Below, in pieces: positions 1 through 6,709 of a DNA stretch of 14,781 nucleotides. This DNA is from Defluviitaleaceae bacterium (GTDB lineage Bacteria > Bacillota > Clostridia > Lachnospirales > WQUN01), in assembly GCA_009782245.1 (NCBI GenBank), contig WRKK01000333.1, forward strand, positions 1 to 14,781, in the 5' to 3' direction. How positions within the stretch are numbered: the stretch's first letter is position 1; every line of letters starts with the position of its first letter. The translations under genes and the position numbers were made by a program. Below the pieces are notes generated by a model. That model was not told where the DNA came from. It worked only from the letters and a program-made list of their open reading frames with translations, and made no database searches.

Positions 1-60
1 AGCAGAGCAGAGCAGAGCAGAGCAGAGCAGAGCAGAGCAGAGCAGAGCAGAGCAGAGCAG
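1..60. repeat. Pentanucleotide tandem repeat, 12 copies of AGCAG
   Basis: Twelve perfect copies of AGCAG fill the first 60 bases and may continue outside the window. No reading frame on either strand has a stop within the unit. The plus strand reads cyclic forms of Ser-Arg-Ala-Glu-Gln, the minus strand cyclic forms of Leu-Leu-Cys-Ser-Ala. Because the unit is five bases long, gain or loss of one copy by slippage changes the reading frame downstream. Confidence 0.97.
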
Positions 61-63
61 TAG
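1..63 (+). CDS. Possible 3' end of an upstream gene ending in SRAEQ repeats
   Basis: Read in frame 1 the repeat codes for four Ser-Arg-Ala-Glu-Gln units and meets TAG at 61-63. An intrinsic terminator follows about 40 bases later, which is where one would expect the end of a transcribed gene. The other two plus frames also run through the repeat: frame 3 stops at 66-68, frame 2 continues into the terminator. The frame choice is therefore an inference from the position of the terminator. Nothing about the function of the upstream gene can be seen. Confidence 0.25.
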   Translation, partial: SRAEQSRAEQSRAEQSRAEQ

Positions 64-103
64 CTTAAGCTTCGCCCTTTTGTTGACCCCAAAAAACACC
101 CGC

Positions 104-140
104 AAATCACAAGCGTGTATTTTAACGCCTGTGATTTTTT
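104..140 (+). terminator. Intrinsic terminator
   Basis: AAATCACA (104-111) pairs with TGTGATTT (130-137), extended by GCG (113-115) with CGC (126-128) across one mismatch, with a 10-base loop. The T-tract runs from 135 to 140. It ends a transcript entering from the left, before the next gene begins at 199. Confidence 0.8.
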
Positions 141-198
141 GTTGTTGTAAAAAAGAGCGAGTCTAATTTCGGCGAAAGCTCAATAATAGGAGGTTAAT

Positions 199-1110
199 AT
201 GAAATTATTTATGGAATTATTAAGGCGATTTACAGAAAATCCGATTGTTAAAACAATAGTTCAACTCATTCCAATGATTTGGGTTGTTATTGTGTTGAAT
301 ATTTTCGGATATAGGCTAGGACTAACTGATAGAATTGGAGCTGGGGCTACCCAGATAGGAGAAATCGTTACAATTTTTGTATTTGTGTTTGTTGGGTTGT
401 ATATTTTACTAACAAATTTTCTTATTAAAATGGTTTCACGCAGAGATGCGGATGTTAGATTACAGAAGGCTTTGGATGCATTTGCTAATTTTGCAAGTGA
501 AATTTCATATACTGAAGTTGCTGAAGTTAGAGATATTTCATATGAACAGTCAAAGGCTAGATTGCAGGAAATTTTGATAATGCTTATTAAATTTGTAAGT
601 ACGATTTCATATATTGATAAGGAACACATTTCCGCATCTGTGTTTTACACTTTTAATGGAAATCGTAATGAGTGCGATTATGTTTTTGAAAGCAATAGAG
701 TACCTGCTCTAGATCCACAAACCATAATGTACAGTAATCAATCATTTGGAAACCATTTATTACATAGCCCCAGTGAATTTGAATTTATGAACGATGTGAA
801 AGTGGGCGAAATAGAGGGAAAATATATTCTGACTAATCGTAATAGAGGTATGTTCGACATAACACGCAAATATGGTTCAACAATCGGATTAAGTATTATT
901 AAAGCCAGTGATGAAAAAGGAAAATACGGTCACCGTGCAATAGAAGCGGTCGTTTTCGTATCTACTTTTGGCTACGAAATAGTGAATGAAGAAAGTAAAA
1001 ATACATACCATTCAAGAGAAGTAATTGAAAAATTGATAGAGAGAGTTATGTTGCGTACCGTCAAAAAACAAATCGAAAGGGAATTGGAAATTCTAGCAGA
1101 ACGGCCTTAG
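199..1110 (+). CDS. Two-helix membrane protein with soluble C-terminal domain, function unknown
   Basis: This 303-residue protein is not recognised. It has two hydrophobic helices near the N-terminus (about residues 17-38 and 54-78). They are followed by a helical linker (about 80-140) and a mixed alpha/beta soluble region of about 150 residues (about 140-290), ending in a charged helix. Two membrane helices plus a cytoplasmic domain suggest a membrane-attached sensor; the C-terminal part could be GAF-like, but I see no diagnostic motif. The start is supported by AGGAGG at 188-193, five bases before the ATG. The gene stands alone between a terminator and a 267-base gap. It looks more AT-rich than the protease gene to its right, with many ATT, AAA and TTT codons, which hints at separate ancestry. 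It is real by length, ribosome site and protein-like composition; function is open. Confidence 0.85.
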   Translation: MKLFMELLRRFTENPIVKTIVQLIPMIWVVIVLNIFGYRLGLTDRIGAGATQIGEIVTIFVFVFVGLYILLTNFLIKMVSRRDADVRLQKALDAFANFASEISYTEVAEVRDISYEQSKARLQEILIMLIKFVSTISYIDKEHISASVFYTFNGNRNECDYVFESNRVPALDPQTIMYSNQSFGNHLLHSPSEFEFMNDVKVGEIEGKYILTNRNRGMFDITRKYGSTIGLSIIKASDEKGKYGHRAIEAVVFVSTFGYEIVNEESKNTYHSREVIEKLIERVMLRTVKKQIERELEILAERP

Positions 1111-1143
1111 ACGCTGTATTCAACCATACTCAACAGTACACAG

Positions 1144-1157
1144 CGACAGTACTGTCG
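1144..1157. promoter_or_regulatory. 14-bp perfect palindrome, possible operator
   Basis: CGACAGTACTGTCG is a perfect 14-base palindrome in the gap after the two-helix membrane protein gene. No T-tract follows, so it is unlikely to be a terminator. The size fits a binding site for a dimeric regulator. No adjacent regulator gene is visible. Confidence 0.3.
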
Positions 1158-1180
1158 ATGTCCATGGTAGACACGTGGCG

Positions 1181-1206
1181 GCAGTTGGCGGAGTTCGCCC
1201 TGCTTT
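1181..1206 (+). terminator. Weak hairpin, possible terminator of the preceding gene
   Basis: GCAG (1181-1184) pairs with CTGC (1200-1203) and GGCG (1187-1190) with CGCC (1196-1199), around a five-base loop with a two-base bulge. Only three T residues follow, so termination would be weak. It is the only hairpin in this gap suited to ending the transcript from 199-1110. Confidence 0.25.
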
Positions 1207-1277
1207 GTGGGTAAACTTAAATTTTGTATTCTGCAAACTTTACTTTACAAACCAAATTTACGAAAGCCACAATTTTA

Positions 1278-1286
1278 TGATACAAT
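1278..1286 (+). promoter_or_regulatory. Extended -10 promoter for the MmcQ-like gene
   Basis: TGATACAAT gives a TG-extended -10 box (TACAAT at 1281-1286). At a 17-base spacing the -35 is a poor TTACGA (1258-1263). A small hairpin, GGGGT (1306-1310) with ACCCC (1321-1325), lies in the resulting leader of about 85 bases. Confidence 0.45.
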
Positions 1287-1364
1287 AGACTCGTCTTAAA
1301 ACCGTGGGGTTCTGACTCGCACCCCTCGCCCCGCTCGTTTTGATGAGTTATTTTAATTTTGAAA

Positions 1365-1371
1365 TGAGGTG
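1365..1371 (+). promoter_or_regulatory. Ribosome binding site deciding the start at 1378
   Basis: TGAGGTG is a good Shine-Dalgarno sequence placed correctly for the ATG at 1378. The GTG at 1369 lies inside this site and has no ribosome site of its own, so the longer frame beginning there is not used here. Confidence 0.7.
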
Positions 1372-1377
1372 TCTTCC

Positions 1378-1749
1378 ATGCTTCGCCAAGAGCTTATCGA
1401 TTTTTGCTTGACTTTTTTAGCCGTGTATGAAGATTACCCTTTTCATAATATGGCAGACCCCGCCGTCTGGACAGCGATGCGGCACAGTGGCAACAAAAAG
1501 ACATTTGCCTTTATATACGTTCATAACGAAAAATTATGTGTAAACCTAAAATGTGAGCCGCTTAATGCCGATTTTTTGAGACAAACTTTCGAAGATGTAA
1601 CACCTGCCTATCATATGAACAAGGTACATTGGAACACGGTGGTACTAGGCGGCGATGTTCCTATCGATGAACTAAAACGTATGATCGAAGACAGCTATGA
1701 CCTAACAAAGCCTAAAATTCGGCTCGATGCCAAAAAGACACAGAAATGA
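1378..1749 (+). CDS. MmcQ/YjbR family protein
   Basis: A 123-residue protein of the MmcQ/YjbR (DUF419) family, whose fold resembles CyaY and whose biochemical role is not settled; some members have been proposed to bind DNA. The family pattern is visible throughout: the N-terminal helix with Tyr-Pro-Phe, the stretch with Trp-Thr-Ala-Met-Arg and the Lys-Lys-Thr-Phe-Ala strand, then Val-Asn-Leu-Lys-Cys, the His-Met-Asn-Lys-x-His-Trp motif, and a C-terminal helix ending in Ser-Tyr-Asp-Leu. Length is normal for the family. ATG at 1378 is preferred over the in-frame GTG at 1369 because TGAGGTG (1365-1371) overlaps that codon and is correctly spaced for the ATG. It appears monocistronic, with its own extended -10 promoter. 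Family assignment is secure; cellular role is not. Confidence 0.88.
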   Translation: MLRQELIDFCLTFLAVYEDYPFHNMADPAVWTAMRHSGNKKTFAFIYVHNEKLCVNLKCEPLNADFLRQTFEDVTPAYHMNKVHWNTVVLGGDVPIDELKRMIEDSYDLTKPKIRLDAKKTQK

Positions 1750-1784
1750 CACAAAAATTTAATATAAAATTCATACTTTTTGTG
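1750..1784. promoter_or_regulatory. Inverted repeat flanking the protease promoter
   Basis: CACAAAAA (1750-1757) is mirrored by TTTTTGTG (1777-1784), separated by 19 bases. The right arm abuts the -10 box of the protease promoter and the -35 region lies between the arms. It is AT-rich and lacks a GC stem, so an operator role fits better than a terminator. Confidence 0.3.
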
Positions 1785-1791
1785 CTATACT
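1783..1791 (+). promoter_or_regulatory. Extended -10 promoter of the HtrA-like gene
   Basis: TGCTATACT is a TG-extended -10 (TATACT at 1786-1791). The -35 is poor (TATAAA at 1763-1768 with a 17-base spacer), which suggests dependence on the extended -10 or on an activator. Confidence 0.5.
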
Positions 1792-1837
1792 ACGTATATG
1801 TTCACGTAACCAAATTTTTATAAGGAGTGATTTTTAG

Positions 1838-3103
1838 ATGAACAATTTTAACGGAAAAGATTATTACATGATGGAGCGTGTGTCCGCACCCGCTCAGATA
1901 CCCGCTAGAAAAAAGCCTGGCAAACTGCGGAACGCCTTTTTGGTAACGCTCGCTTTTGCATTGATGGCGGGTACTTGGTTTGCGAGTCAAACCATAGCCG
2001 AACGGCGTTTTAATGCCATTTTGGAGGATTTCGCCTATGCTTGGAGCAATGAAATAACTGCCCCTGCTGACACTTCTATAACACTCATACCTGCCACCAG
2101 CCCTGTGTGGGATTCTCCAGGGATCGACGAGATAGTAACCGCAAATATGCCAACAAACACTTTCACATTAACACAGCTTTTTGAACGCTCAAACCCTGCT
2201 GTTGTGGCAATAGCGACGGAAGTTACTACCCTCAATATCTTTGGGCAGATTACCGTCTCGCCCTCCGCAGGCTCTGGCTTCGTAATCTCGCCCGATGGCT
2301 ACATCGTTACAAATTCCCATGTGCTAGACGGCGTACGGACGGACAGGATATCTGTTCTGCTTTACGATGGCACGAGGCATCCCGCTATCGTCATAGGGCG
2401 TTCTCCAGATGACGACATTGCTGTCCTGAGGATTGAAGCCTCATCTCTTGCCTATTTGAATTTCGGTAATTCTTACAACATACAAGTGGGCGAACAAGTG
2501 GCAGCAATAGGCAATCCTTTGGGCGAGCTTAATAATTCCATGACCGTTGGCGTTATAAGTGCCTTAGATCGAGAAATAAACATAGATGGTCAGCCTTTCA
2601 CGATGTTACAAACGGATGCAGCCATAAATCGTGGAAATTCTGGCGGTCCGTTGCTTAACCTTCAAGGGCACGTAATAGGAGTAGTAACGGCAAAGTCAGG
2701 TGGTAACAATGTTGAGGGGCTTGGTTTTGCCATACCGTCAAACAAGGCACAGGAAGTGGTGCTTTCTTTGATAGACAATACAACAGCAGAGGAAGGCCGC
2801 CCTGTAATGGGAATTATGGTTGGCGAAGGGATTATCGGTGATGGCGATCGGATAGTATTTCTTACCTCGATTACAGAGAACGGGGCTGCCCATCTTGCGG
2901 GATTGCTTCTTAACGACATAATTCGCAGCATGAACGGTACGCCCATACGGACCTTCAATGATCTTCGAGCTATTCTTGACAATTCCAGTGTTGGGGATAT
3001 TATAACCGTTACGGTAGAGCGTTTGCATGAGGATGAAACGTCTACGACTTTTACTGTAGACATAGTTTTGCAGCCGCTTGATCCTTTTGCTCATGTGCGA
3101 TAG
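1838..3103 (+). CDS. HtrA/DegP-like membrane-anchored serine protease with PDZ domain
   Basis: A 421-residue HtrA-family protease expected to handle misfolded proteins at the outer face of the cytoplasmic membrane. A short cytoplasmic tail is followed by one membrane helix (about residues 30-50) and a linker of about 65 residues. The trypsin-like domain has the full triad: His161 in Asn-Ser-His-Val, Asp193 before Ile-Ala-Val-Leu, and Ser268 in Gly-Asn-Ser-Gly-Gly-Pro. One PDZ domain (about 325-410) has the usual Gly-Leu-Leu-x-Asp-Ile-Ile segment. This one-helix, one-PDZ layout is typical of Bacillota HtrA proteins. The ATG has AAGGAG at 1822-1827. The gene has its own promoter and a strong terminator-like repeat, so it is probably expressed alone. 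Nothing ties it to the operon downstream except proximity. No defect is visible. Confidence 0.95.
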   Translation: MNNFNGKDYYMMERVSAPAQIPARKKPGKLRNAFLVTLAFALMAGTWFASQTIAERRFNAILEDFAYAWSNEITAPADTSITLIPATSPVWDSPGIDEIVTANMPTNTFTLTQLFERSNPAVVAIATEVTTLNIFGQITVSPSAGSGFVISPDGYIVTNSHVLDGVRTDRISVLLYDGTRHPAIVIGRSPDDDIAVLRIEASSLAYLNFGNSYNIQVGEQVAAIGNPLGELNNSMTVGVISALDREINIDGQPFTMLQTDAAINRGNSGGPLLNLQGHVIGVVTAKSGGNNVEGLGFAIPSNKAQEVVLSLIDNTTAEEGRPVMGIMVGEGIIGDGDRIVFLTSITENGAAHLAGLLLNDIIRSMNGTPIRTFNDLRAILDNSSVGDIITVTVERLHEDETSTTFTVDIVLQPLDPFAHVR

Positions 3104-3118
3104 GGGTTGAGATTTTTG

Positions 3119-3191
3119 GGTCGTGTCATATTGGGTTTTGTTGGGCTAAATTTTAGTATTTCAACTTACTTATGACACGACCTCCTTTTTT
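3119..3191 (+). terminator. Long-stem terminator after the protease gene
   Basis: GGTCGTGTCATA (3119-3130) and TATGACACGACC (3171-3182) are perfect 12-base complements separated by 40 bases. Six T residues follow at 3186-3191, so it can end the protease transcript. The loop is unusually long for an intrinsic terminator. It also separates the protease gene from the promoter at 3229. Confidence 0.65.
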
Positions 3192-3228
3192 GAACATTTT
3201 TGGCTATTGCGAAAATTTTCAAAAAAAT

Positions 3229-3260
3229 TTGACAAATCGAAATTTTTGGTGTACTATAAT
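3229..3260 (+). promoter_or_regulatory. Promoter of the four-gene operon A-D
   Basis: A perfect TTGACA -35 (3229-3234) is preceded by an A/T tract (3221-3230) resembling an UP element. TATAAT at 3255-3260 is 20 bases away, longer than ideal; TACTAT at 3252-3257 gives the optimal 17-base spacer. Either would start transcription within a few bases of the first 9-bp repeat, so the repeats would be at the very 5' end of the messenger. Confidence 0.65.
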
Positions 3261-3265
3261 TGTAA

Positions 3266-3328
3266 GAACAGGCCGAACAGGCCGAACAGGCCGAACAGGC
3301 CGAACAGGCCGAACAGGCCGAACAGGCC
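3266..3328 (+). repeat. Seven perfect copies of GAACAGGCC in the operon leader
   Basis: Seven identical 9-base units lie back to back, directly after the promoter and before the first gene. Each contains GGCC, which is self-complementary, so neighbouring units can form short hairpins with a five-base loop in RNA. Read as protein the unit would give Asn-Arg-Pro on the plus strand, but no ribosome-site-supported start precedes it inside the transcript. The last unit supplies the left arm of the hairpin at 3324-3347. Confidence 0.97.
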
Positions 3329-3347
3329 TATAAACAAGGCCTTTTTT
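3324..3347 (+). terminator. Terminator-like hairpin in the leader (candidate attenuator)
   Basis: AGGCCT (3324-3329) pairs with AGGCCT (3337-3342) around the seven-base loop ATAAACA, followed by six T residues (3342-3347). This is a plausible intrinsic terminator inside the transcribed leader, about 60 bases before the start codon of gene A, and its left arm is the last of the tandem repeats. Its position suggests attenuation of the operon. No leader peptide, tRNA-binding motif or known riboswitch core is recognisable. Confidence 0.55.
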
Positions 3348-3403
3348 GCTATCCAACTCACAGCAAAAAGCCACCTTGAAAAACAAAAAGGAGGCACTAC
3401 CAA

Positions 3404-5938
3404 ATGAACGACAAAAACAAACGCCGTGAAACCGAAAATCCGCGTACATGGTATGAACGTGTTTACAAAAAATTTGAAACATATACCAAGGATAAAGAAA
3501 AAACCAAACGTAAATTGGCGGAAACCCAAAAAAATAAAGCCGATTTGGCAGACGAACGCACACAACTTGAACTCAACAAAAAGTCCGTTGAAAACGAAAG
3601 GTTTATCGACACCGATATACCCAAAACGATTGAGCGAGAAATACAGGAATATCGCCAATCGCTTACTGCACAAAAGACTAAATCCATAGCCCAACACAAG
3701 CAAATTGAACACGACAAAAACATCGTTGAAAATGAAACATTTAGCGATGCCGTTATAACGCAAATGATTGAGCAAGAGGTGCAGGAACACCGCAGTTCGC
3801 TTATTTCACAGGCGGAACAACAATACACAACCGATATAAACGACATTAGAACCAAATTAAACACAGCCCAAAATAAATGCGATAACCTAGCCAATCAGAT
3901 TACAGCGGCGGAATCCGACCTGCATAATGCTGAAAAAATGCTAACCGATGCCACCAACTTCGATATTGCAGACACACCTAGCTTTTTTGATGAACGTAAC
4001 GAGCTAATCAATATTTTCAGCACACTTTTTTCCAATGCAACGCAAACCCACGTAAATGACTGCTTTTCGTCATTCGATGAAATATACAGTGGCAACGGAC
4101 TAAGAAAAATCAAGGAAAACGCACTAGAATTATCCGCAAAAGATGTGCTAGATACCGCTCAATCATTGCTGGGCAGACGGCTTGAAAAAAAGCAAAAAAT
4201 AAAGGGATTGCAAAAAGAACACGCCGTTACCGCCGCCGACAAAGTGTTAAATGTACTCATGTATAAGATTGTTCCGCTTGGACAAAAACTACTCTTCCCA
4301 AAATTTTTGGAACGTAAGAATATTGCGGTAAAAATCTTGTGGTTTGTTGCCATTATACTTGCTACGGCATGGGTTGTGGGTAGAAGTGCTGTCTTTATTT
4401 TGGGCGGAATAGGCTTAATTATCGCAATAATTTTGCTGATAATATTCGGCGTGTTTGTGGCAAATGTAATCGCCAAATTGCGACTACAAATCTACATAAA
4501 AGAGATGACCGTCGCATATCTTTTCGCCAACGATACAGAGGAAACCTTGAAAAATTTGGCAATATACTGTGTCAATAAAAAAATGGCAGAAAGCGGCGAA
4601 AGTATGGAGGAATTTATACAAAGAACGCTAAGCGAAGCAGCCAACAGCAAAGAACAAACTACTTTATTGCTCGTAGACCTGCAACAGCAAGCACAGCAAT
4701 CACAAGCCGAGTTAGCCGAAATCCATAAAACCGCCAAAAATATTGATTTTGCCCACGCCGACAACATGGAACTTTTGCAGTACGATTCTCTAAACGATTA
4801 TCGTACGCAAATGCAGGAAAAATACGATTCCGAACGCAAAAACATGGAAACGAACTGGCAAAATCGGCAAAATCTGCGGATAACTGCATTACAGCAAGAA
4901 ATAGATGAAATATCCGCTGAAATTATTGAATACGACACTAAAATAGCCGAATACGAGTTAGAGGCAACAAGCAAACGTGAAAAAGCACAAACAAACTGGC
5001 AAAACGAGCAAAACCAACGAATATCCGCACTACAACAACAAATAGACGAAAAATCCTCCAAAATCAACGATTGCGATACAAAAATAACCGCTCACGAAAC
5101 AGAAATAGCCGATTTATCCCAAAAAATAGCCAACCAAAAAGCCGATTGCGATACGGTCATACAGGAAGGTGCGGAATTATATCTAACTTTCAAGCCAGCG
5201 GACTACATTTTGGATAACCATTATTCCTTTGCCGTTCGTAAACAAAACGACAACCAGCCGCAAAAATGGGTGGCAATAAAACACGATATGCAGCCAATCA
5301 TATTTTTGTACGATGCGTTGGAAACCGTGGGCGGCAACGAGGAAGATTTTAAGAGCGGCATGAAAAAATTTCTAAAAACTTTTACAGAGTGGATTTTGCT
5401 TGTAAACGGCACAAAATTGGCAAAAATGTACTATGTGGATTTTCGCTATTCTGGCAGCTTTTTGCTAGATAACGCCTTGACAAAAGTTGGGTTGCTTGAC
5501 ATTTTTAGCAAAAAATCGGAAGTCGTCAAGCTATTGGAAAATTGGCGAGAAGATTTGCCCAAATTGGGCGGCGGAATAACCACCGAAAACAAAAGCCGCT
5601 ACGCAAAAGAAAGCGAACCCGTCCAATACAAAATATTGATTATGTACGAGGCAGCGGATTTGTTCAAAGATAAAGAATTTATACAGCTTGACAATATCGC
5701 CAAAGATTTAGGCGTGTTGCCTGTAATTTTCCTGAAAAAACAGGATATTACGGCACTTGACAAGCTAAAATCTATCTCAAATAAGGATTTAGTGGGGATA
5801 TATTCCAAAATAGCAGCCGCCAAAAATTGCTATTTTGTCAACTTAAATTTGGATATATCCGAACCAAACTACATTACACCCCACGATTTAAGCGAAACTG
5901 TAACCCATTTGCAACAAATGACATGGGGCGAAGAATAA
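3404..5938 (+). CDS. Gene A: coiled-coil membrane protein with degenerate FtsK-like C-terminal domain
   Basis: This 844-residue protein is not a recognised family as a whole. Visible layout: a charged coiled coil (about 22-180), a helical region, two adjacent membrane helices (about 311-326 and 328-357), a second coiled coil (about 440-585) and a globular C-terminal domain (about 590-844). Both coiled coils contain tandem duplications: around residues 60-91 and 106-137, and around Trp485 and Trp532. The C-terminal domain resembles an FtsK-type ATPase in order of elements: Tyr-Tyr-Val-Asp-Phe-Arg matches Tyr-Leu-Ala-Asp-Phe-Lys of gene C, and Ile-Leu-Ile-Met-Tyr-Glu (743-749) sits where Walker B is expected. 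No Walker A is present and the Walker B Asp is Tyr748, so it should not hydrolyse ATP. It is first in the operon (AAGGAGG at 3388-3394) and may anchor the gene C motor at the membrane. That role is inference. Confidence 0.85.
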   Translation: MNDKNKRRETENPRTWYERVYKKFETYTKDKEKTKRKLAETQKNKADLADERTQLELNKKSVENERFIDTDIPKTIEREIQEYRQSLTAQKTKSIAQHKQIEHDKNIVENETFSDAVITQMIEQEVQEHRSSLISQAEQQYTTDINDIRTKLNTAQNKCDNLANQITAAESDLHNAEKMLTDATNFDIADTPSFFDERNELINIFSTLFSNATQTHVNDCFSSFDEIYSGNGLRKIKENALELSAKDVLDTAQSLLGRRLEKKQKIKGLQKEHAVTAADKVLNVLMYKIVPLGQKLLFPKFLERKNIAVKILWFVAIILATAWVVGRSAVFILGGIGLIIAIILLIIFGVFVANVIAKLRLQIYIKEMTVAYLFANDTEETLKNLAIYCVNKKMAESGESMEEFIQRTLSEAANSKEQTTLLLVDLQQQAQQSQAELAEIHKTAKNIDFAHADNMELLQYDSLNDYRTQMQEKYDSERKNMETNWQNRQNLRITALQQEIDEISAEIIEYDTKIAEYELEATSKREKAQTNWQNEQNQRISALQQQIDEKSSKINDCDTKITAHETEIADLSQKIANQKADCDTVIQEGAELYLTFKPADYILDNHYSFAVRKQNDNQPQKWVAIKHDMQPIIFLYDALETVGGNEEDFKSGMKKFLKTFTEWILLVNGTKLAKMYYVDFRYSGSFLLDNALTKVGLLDIFSKKSEVVKLLENWREDLPKLGGGITTENKSRYAKESEPVQYKILIMYEAADLFKDKEFIQLDNIAKDLGVLPVIFLKKQDITALDKLKSISNKDLVGIYSKIAAAKNCYFVNLNLDISEPNYITPHDLSETVTHLQQMTWGEE

Positions 5939-5945
5939 AAAGGAG
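5939..5945 (+). promoter_or_regulatory. Ribosome binding site deciding the start of gene B
   Basis: AAAGGAG lies eight bases before ATG 5954. The in-frame GTG at 5945 overlaps it and lacks a site of its own, so 5954 is chosen. Confidence 0.75.
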
Positions 5946-5953
5946 TGATTAAA

Positions 5954-6691
5954 ATGGCACGTCTTAGTTTAACGGAAACTGATTTGAACGCCGCAAACCA
6001 AAAATTTACTGAATTTGTGGAGAATGTGAACGAGCAAATTGTGGCGTTTATTGAAACAGTGCGAGAATCCGTGCAAAAAACACAGTACGATCCCATAGCC
6101 AAGCATGGTCAAACCATAGTAAAACTGTATAACGACACAGCTTTGGCGGAAATTGATAGAATTTGCACCGAATGGCACGATAGCGAATCTTCATACGGAA
6201 ATATGGCGAAAATTAGGCATTTAGGCGAATCTTCCGAGGAAATCGCCGTAAAGTTTGCGGAAACCCTATTAGATGCCGTCAAAGATGGCTTGAAACAAGT
6301 TGACGATATTGAAAATCCGACAGGTGCTGTGGAAATTGACAACGAACAGGATTTTGAAGATTTGCAAACCGCTCTCAAAACGGTAACAAATCAAATAGAA
6401 GAAATTACTGAACAGGCAAAAAGCCAGTTTGAAAAAGAAGCGGAAGAAAACACCGCTTTCCAATGTTTGCAAGTTCCAATAAACGCAATATCCGTGTTTA
6501 TGAAGGATTCGTTTTGCCAAGTTGCCGAAAAATCCACCGCACAGCTTAAAGAAATGTTTGAAACCGATGCGGGCAATATGCAAAGCAACGTGGAAACTTC
6601 AACCACCGAAACCATCGCGCAAGCCACGCAAAGTGCAGAAAATTTAAGCACCGAGGTTTTGGCAGAAATTGAAAATTTATTCAACGATTAG
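5954..6691 (+). CDS. Gene B: small helical protein sharing its domain with gene D
   Basis: A 245-residue, acidic, almost wholly helical protein without signal peptide or membrane helix; no known family recognised. It aligns with the first 250 or so residues of gene D. Both have Trp, exactly 14 residues, then His-x-Gly-Glu-x-Ser-x-Glu-Ile-Ala (Trp74 and His89 here; Trp71 and His86 in D), and both have Glu-Asn-Pro at 120-122. The C-terminal third is rich in Thr, Ser, Gln and Ala and probably forms long helices. It begins 15 bases after gene A and ends 18 bases before gene C, so it belongs to the operon. A small helical protein paired with a larger one carrying the same domain resembles partner/effector pairs of type VII secretion, but the WXG motif is absent, so the comparison is only architectural. 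ATG 5954 is preferred over GTG 5945. Confidence 0.85.
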   Translation: MARLSLTETDLNAANQKFTEFVENVNEQIVAFIETVRESVQKTQYDPIAKHGQTIVKLYNDTALAEIDRICTEWHDSESSYGNMAKIRHLGESSEEIAVKFAETLLDAVKDGLKQVDDIENPTGAVEIDNEQDFEDLQTALKTVTNQIEEITEQAKSQFEKEAEENTAFQCLQVPINAISVFMKDSFCQVAEKSTAQLKEMFETDAGNMQSNVETSTTETIAQATQSAENLSTEVLAEIENLFND

Positions 6692-6709
6692 AATTTTTAG
6701 GAGGACATT

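Noticed and set aside
1..60. CRISPR-like repeat array
   Set aside because: The unit is five bases and contiguous, with no spacers. The same holds for the 9-bp array at 3266-3328.
3207..3407. Plus-strand frame through the 9-bp repeats encoding Asn-Arg-Pro repeats, as a leader peptide
   Set aside because: Its only start (TTG at 3207) lies upstream of the predicted transcription start and there is no ATG with a ribosome site inside the transcript.
3254..3790. Minus-strand frame with Gly-Leu-Phe repeats
   Set aside because: It is the complement of the repeat array and of gene A's coiled coil; its Phe/Cys-rich composition is typical of an antisense shadow.
5954..6691. Gene B as a canonical WXG100 protein
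   Set aside because: At 245 residues it is more than twice the usual length and no Trp-x-Gly turn is present; only the general partner logic is comparable.
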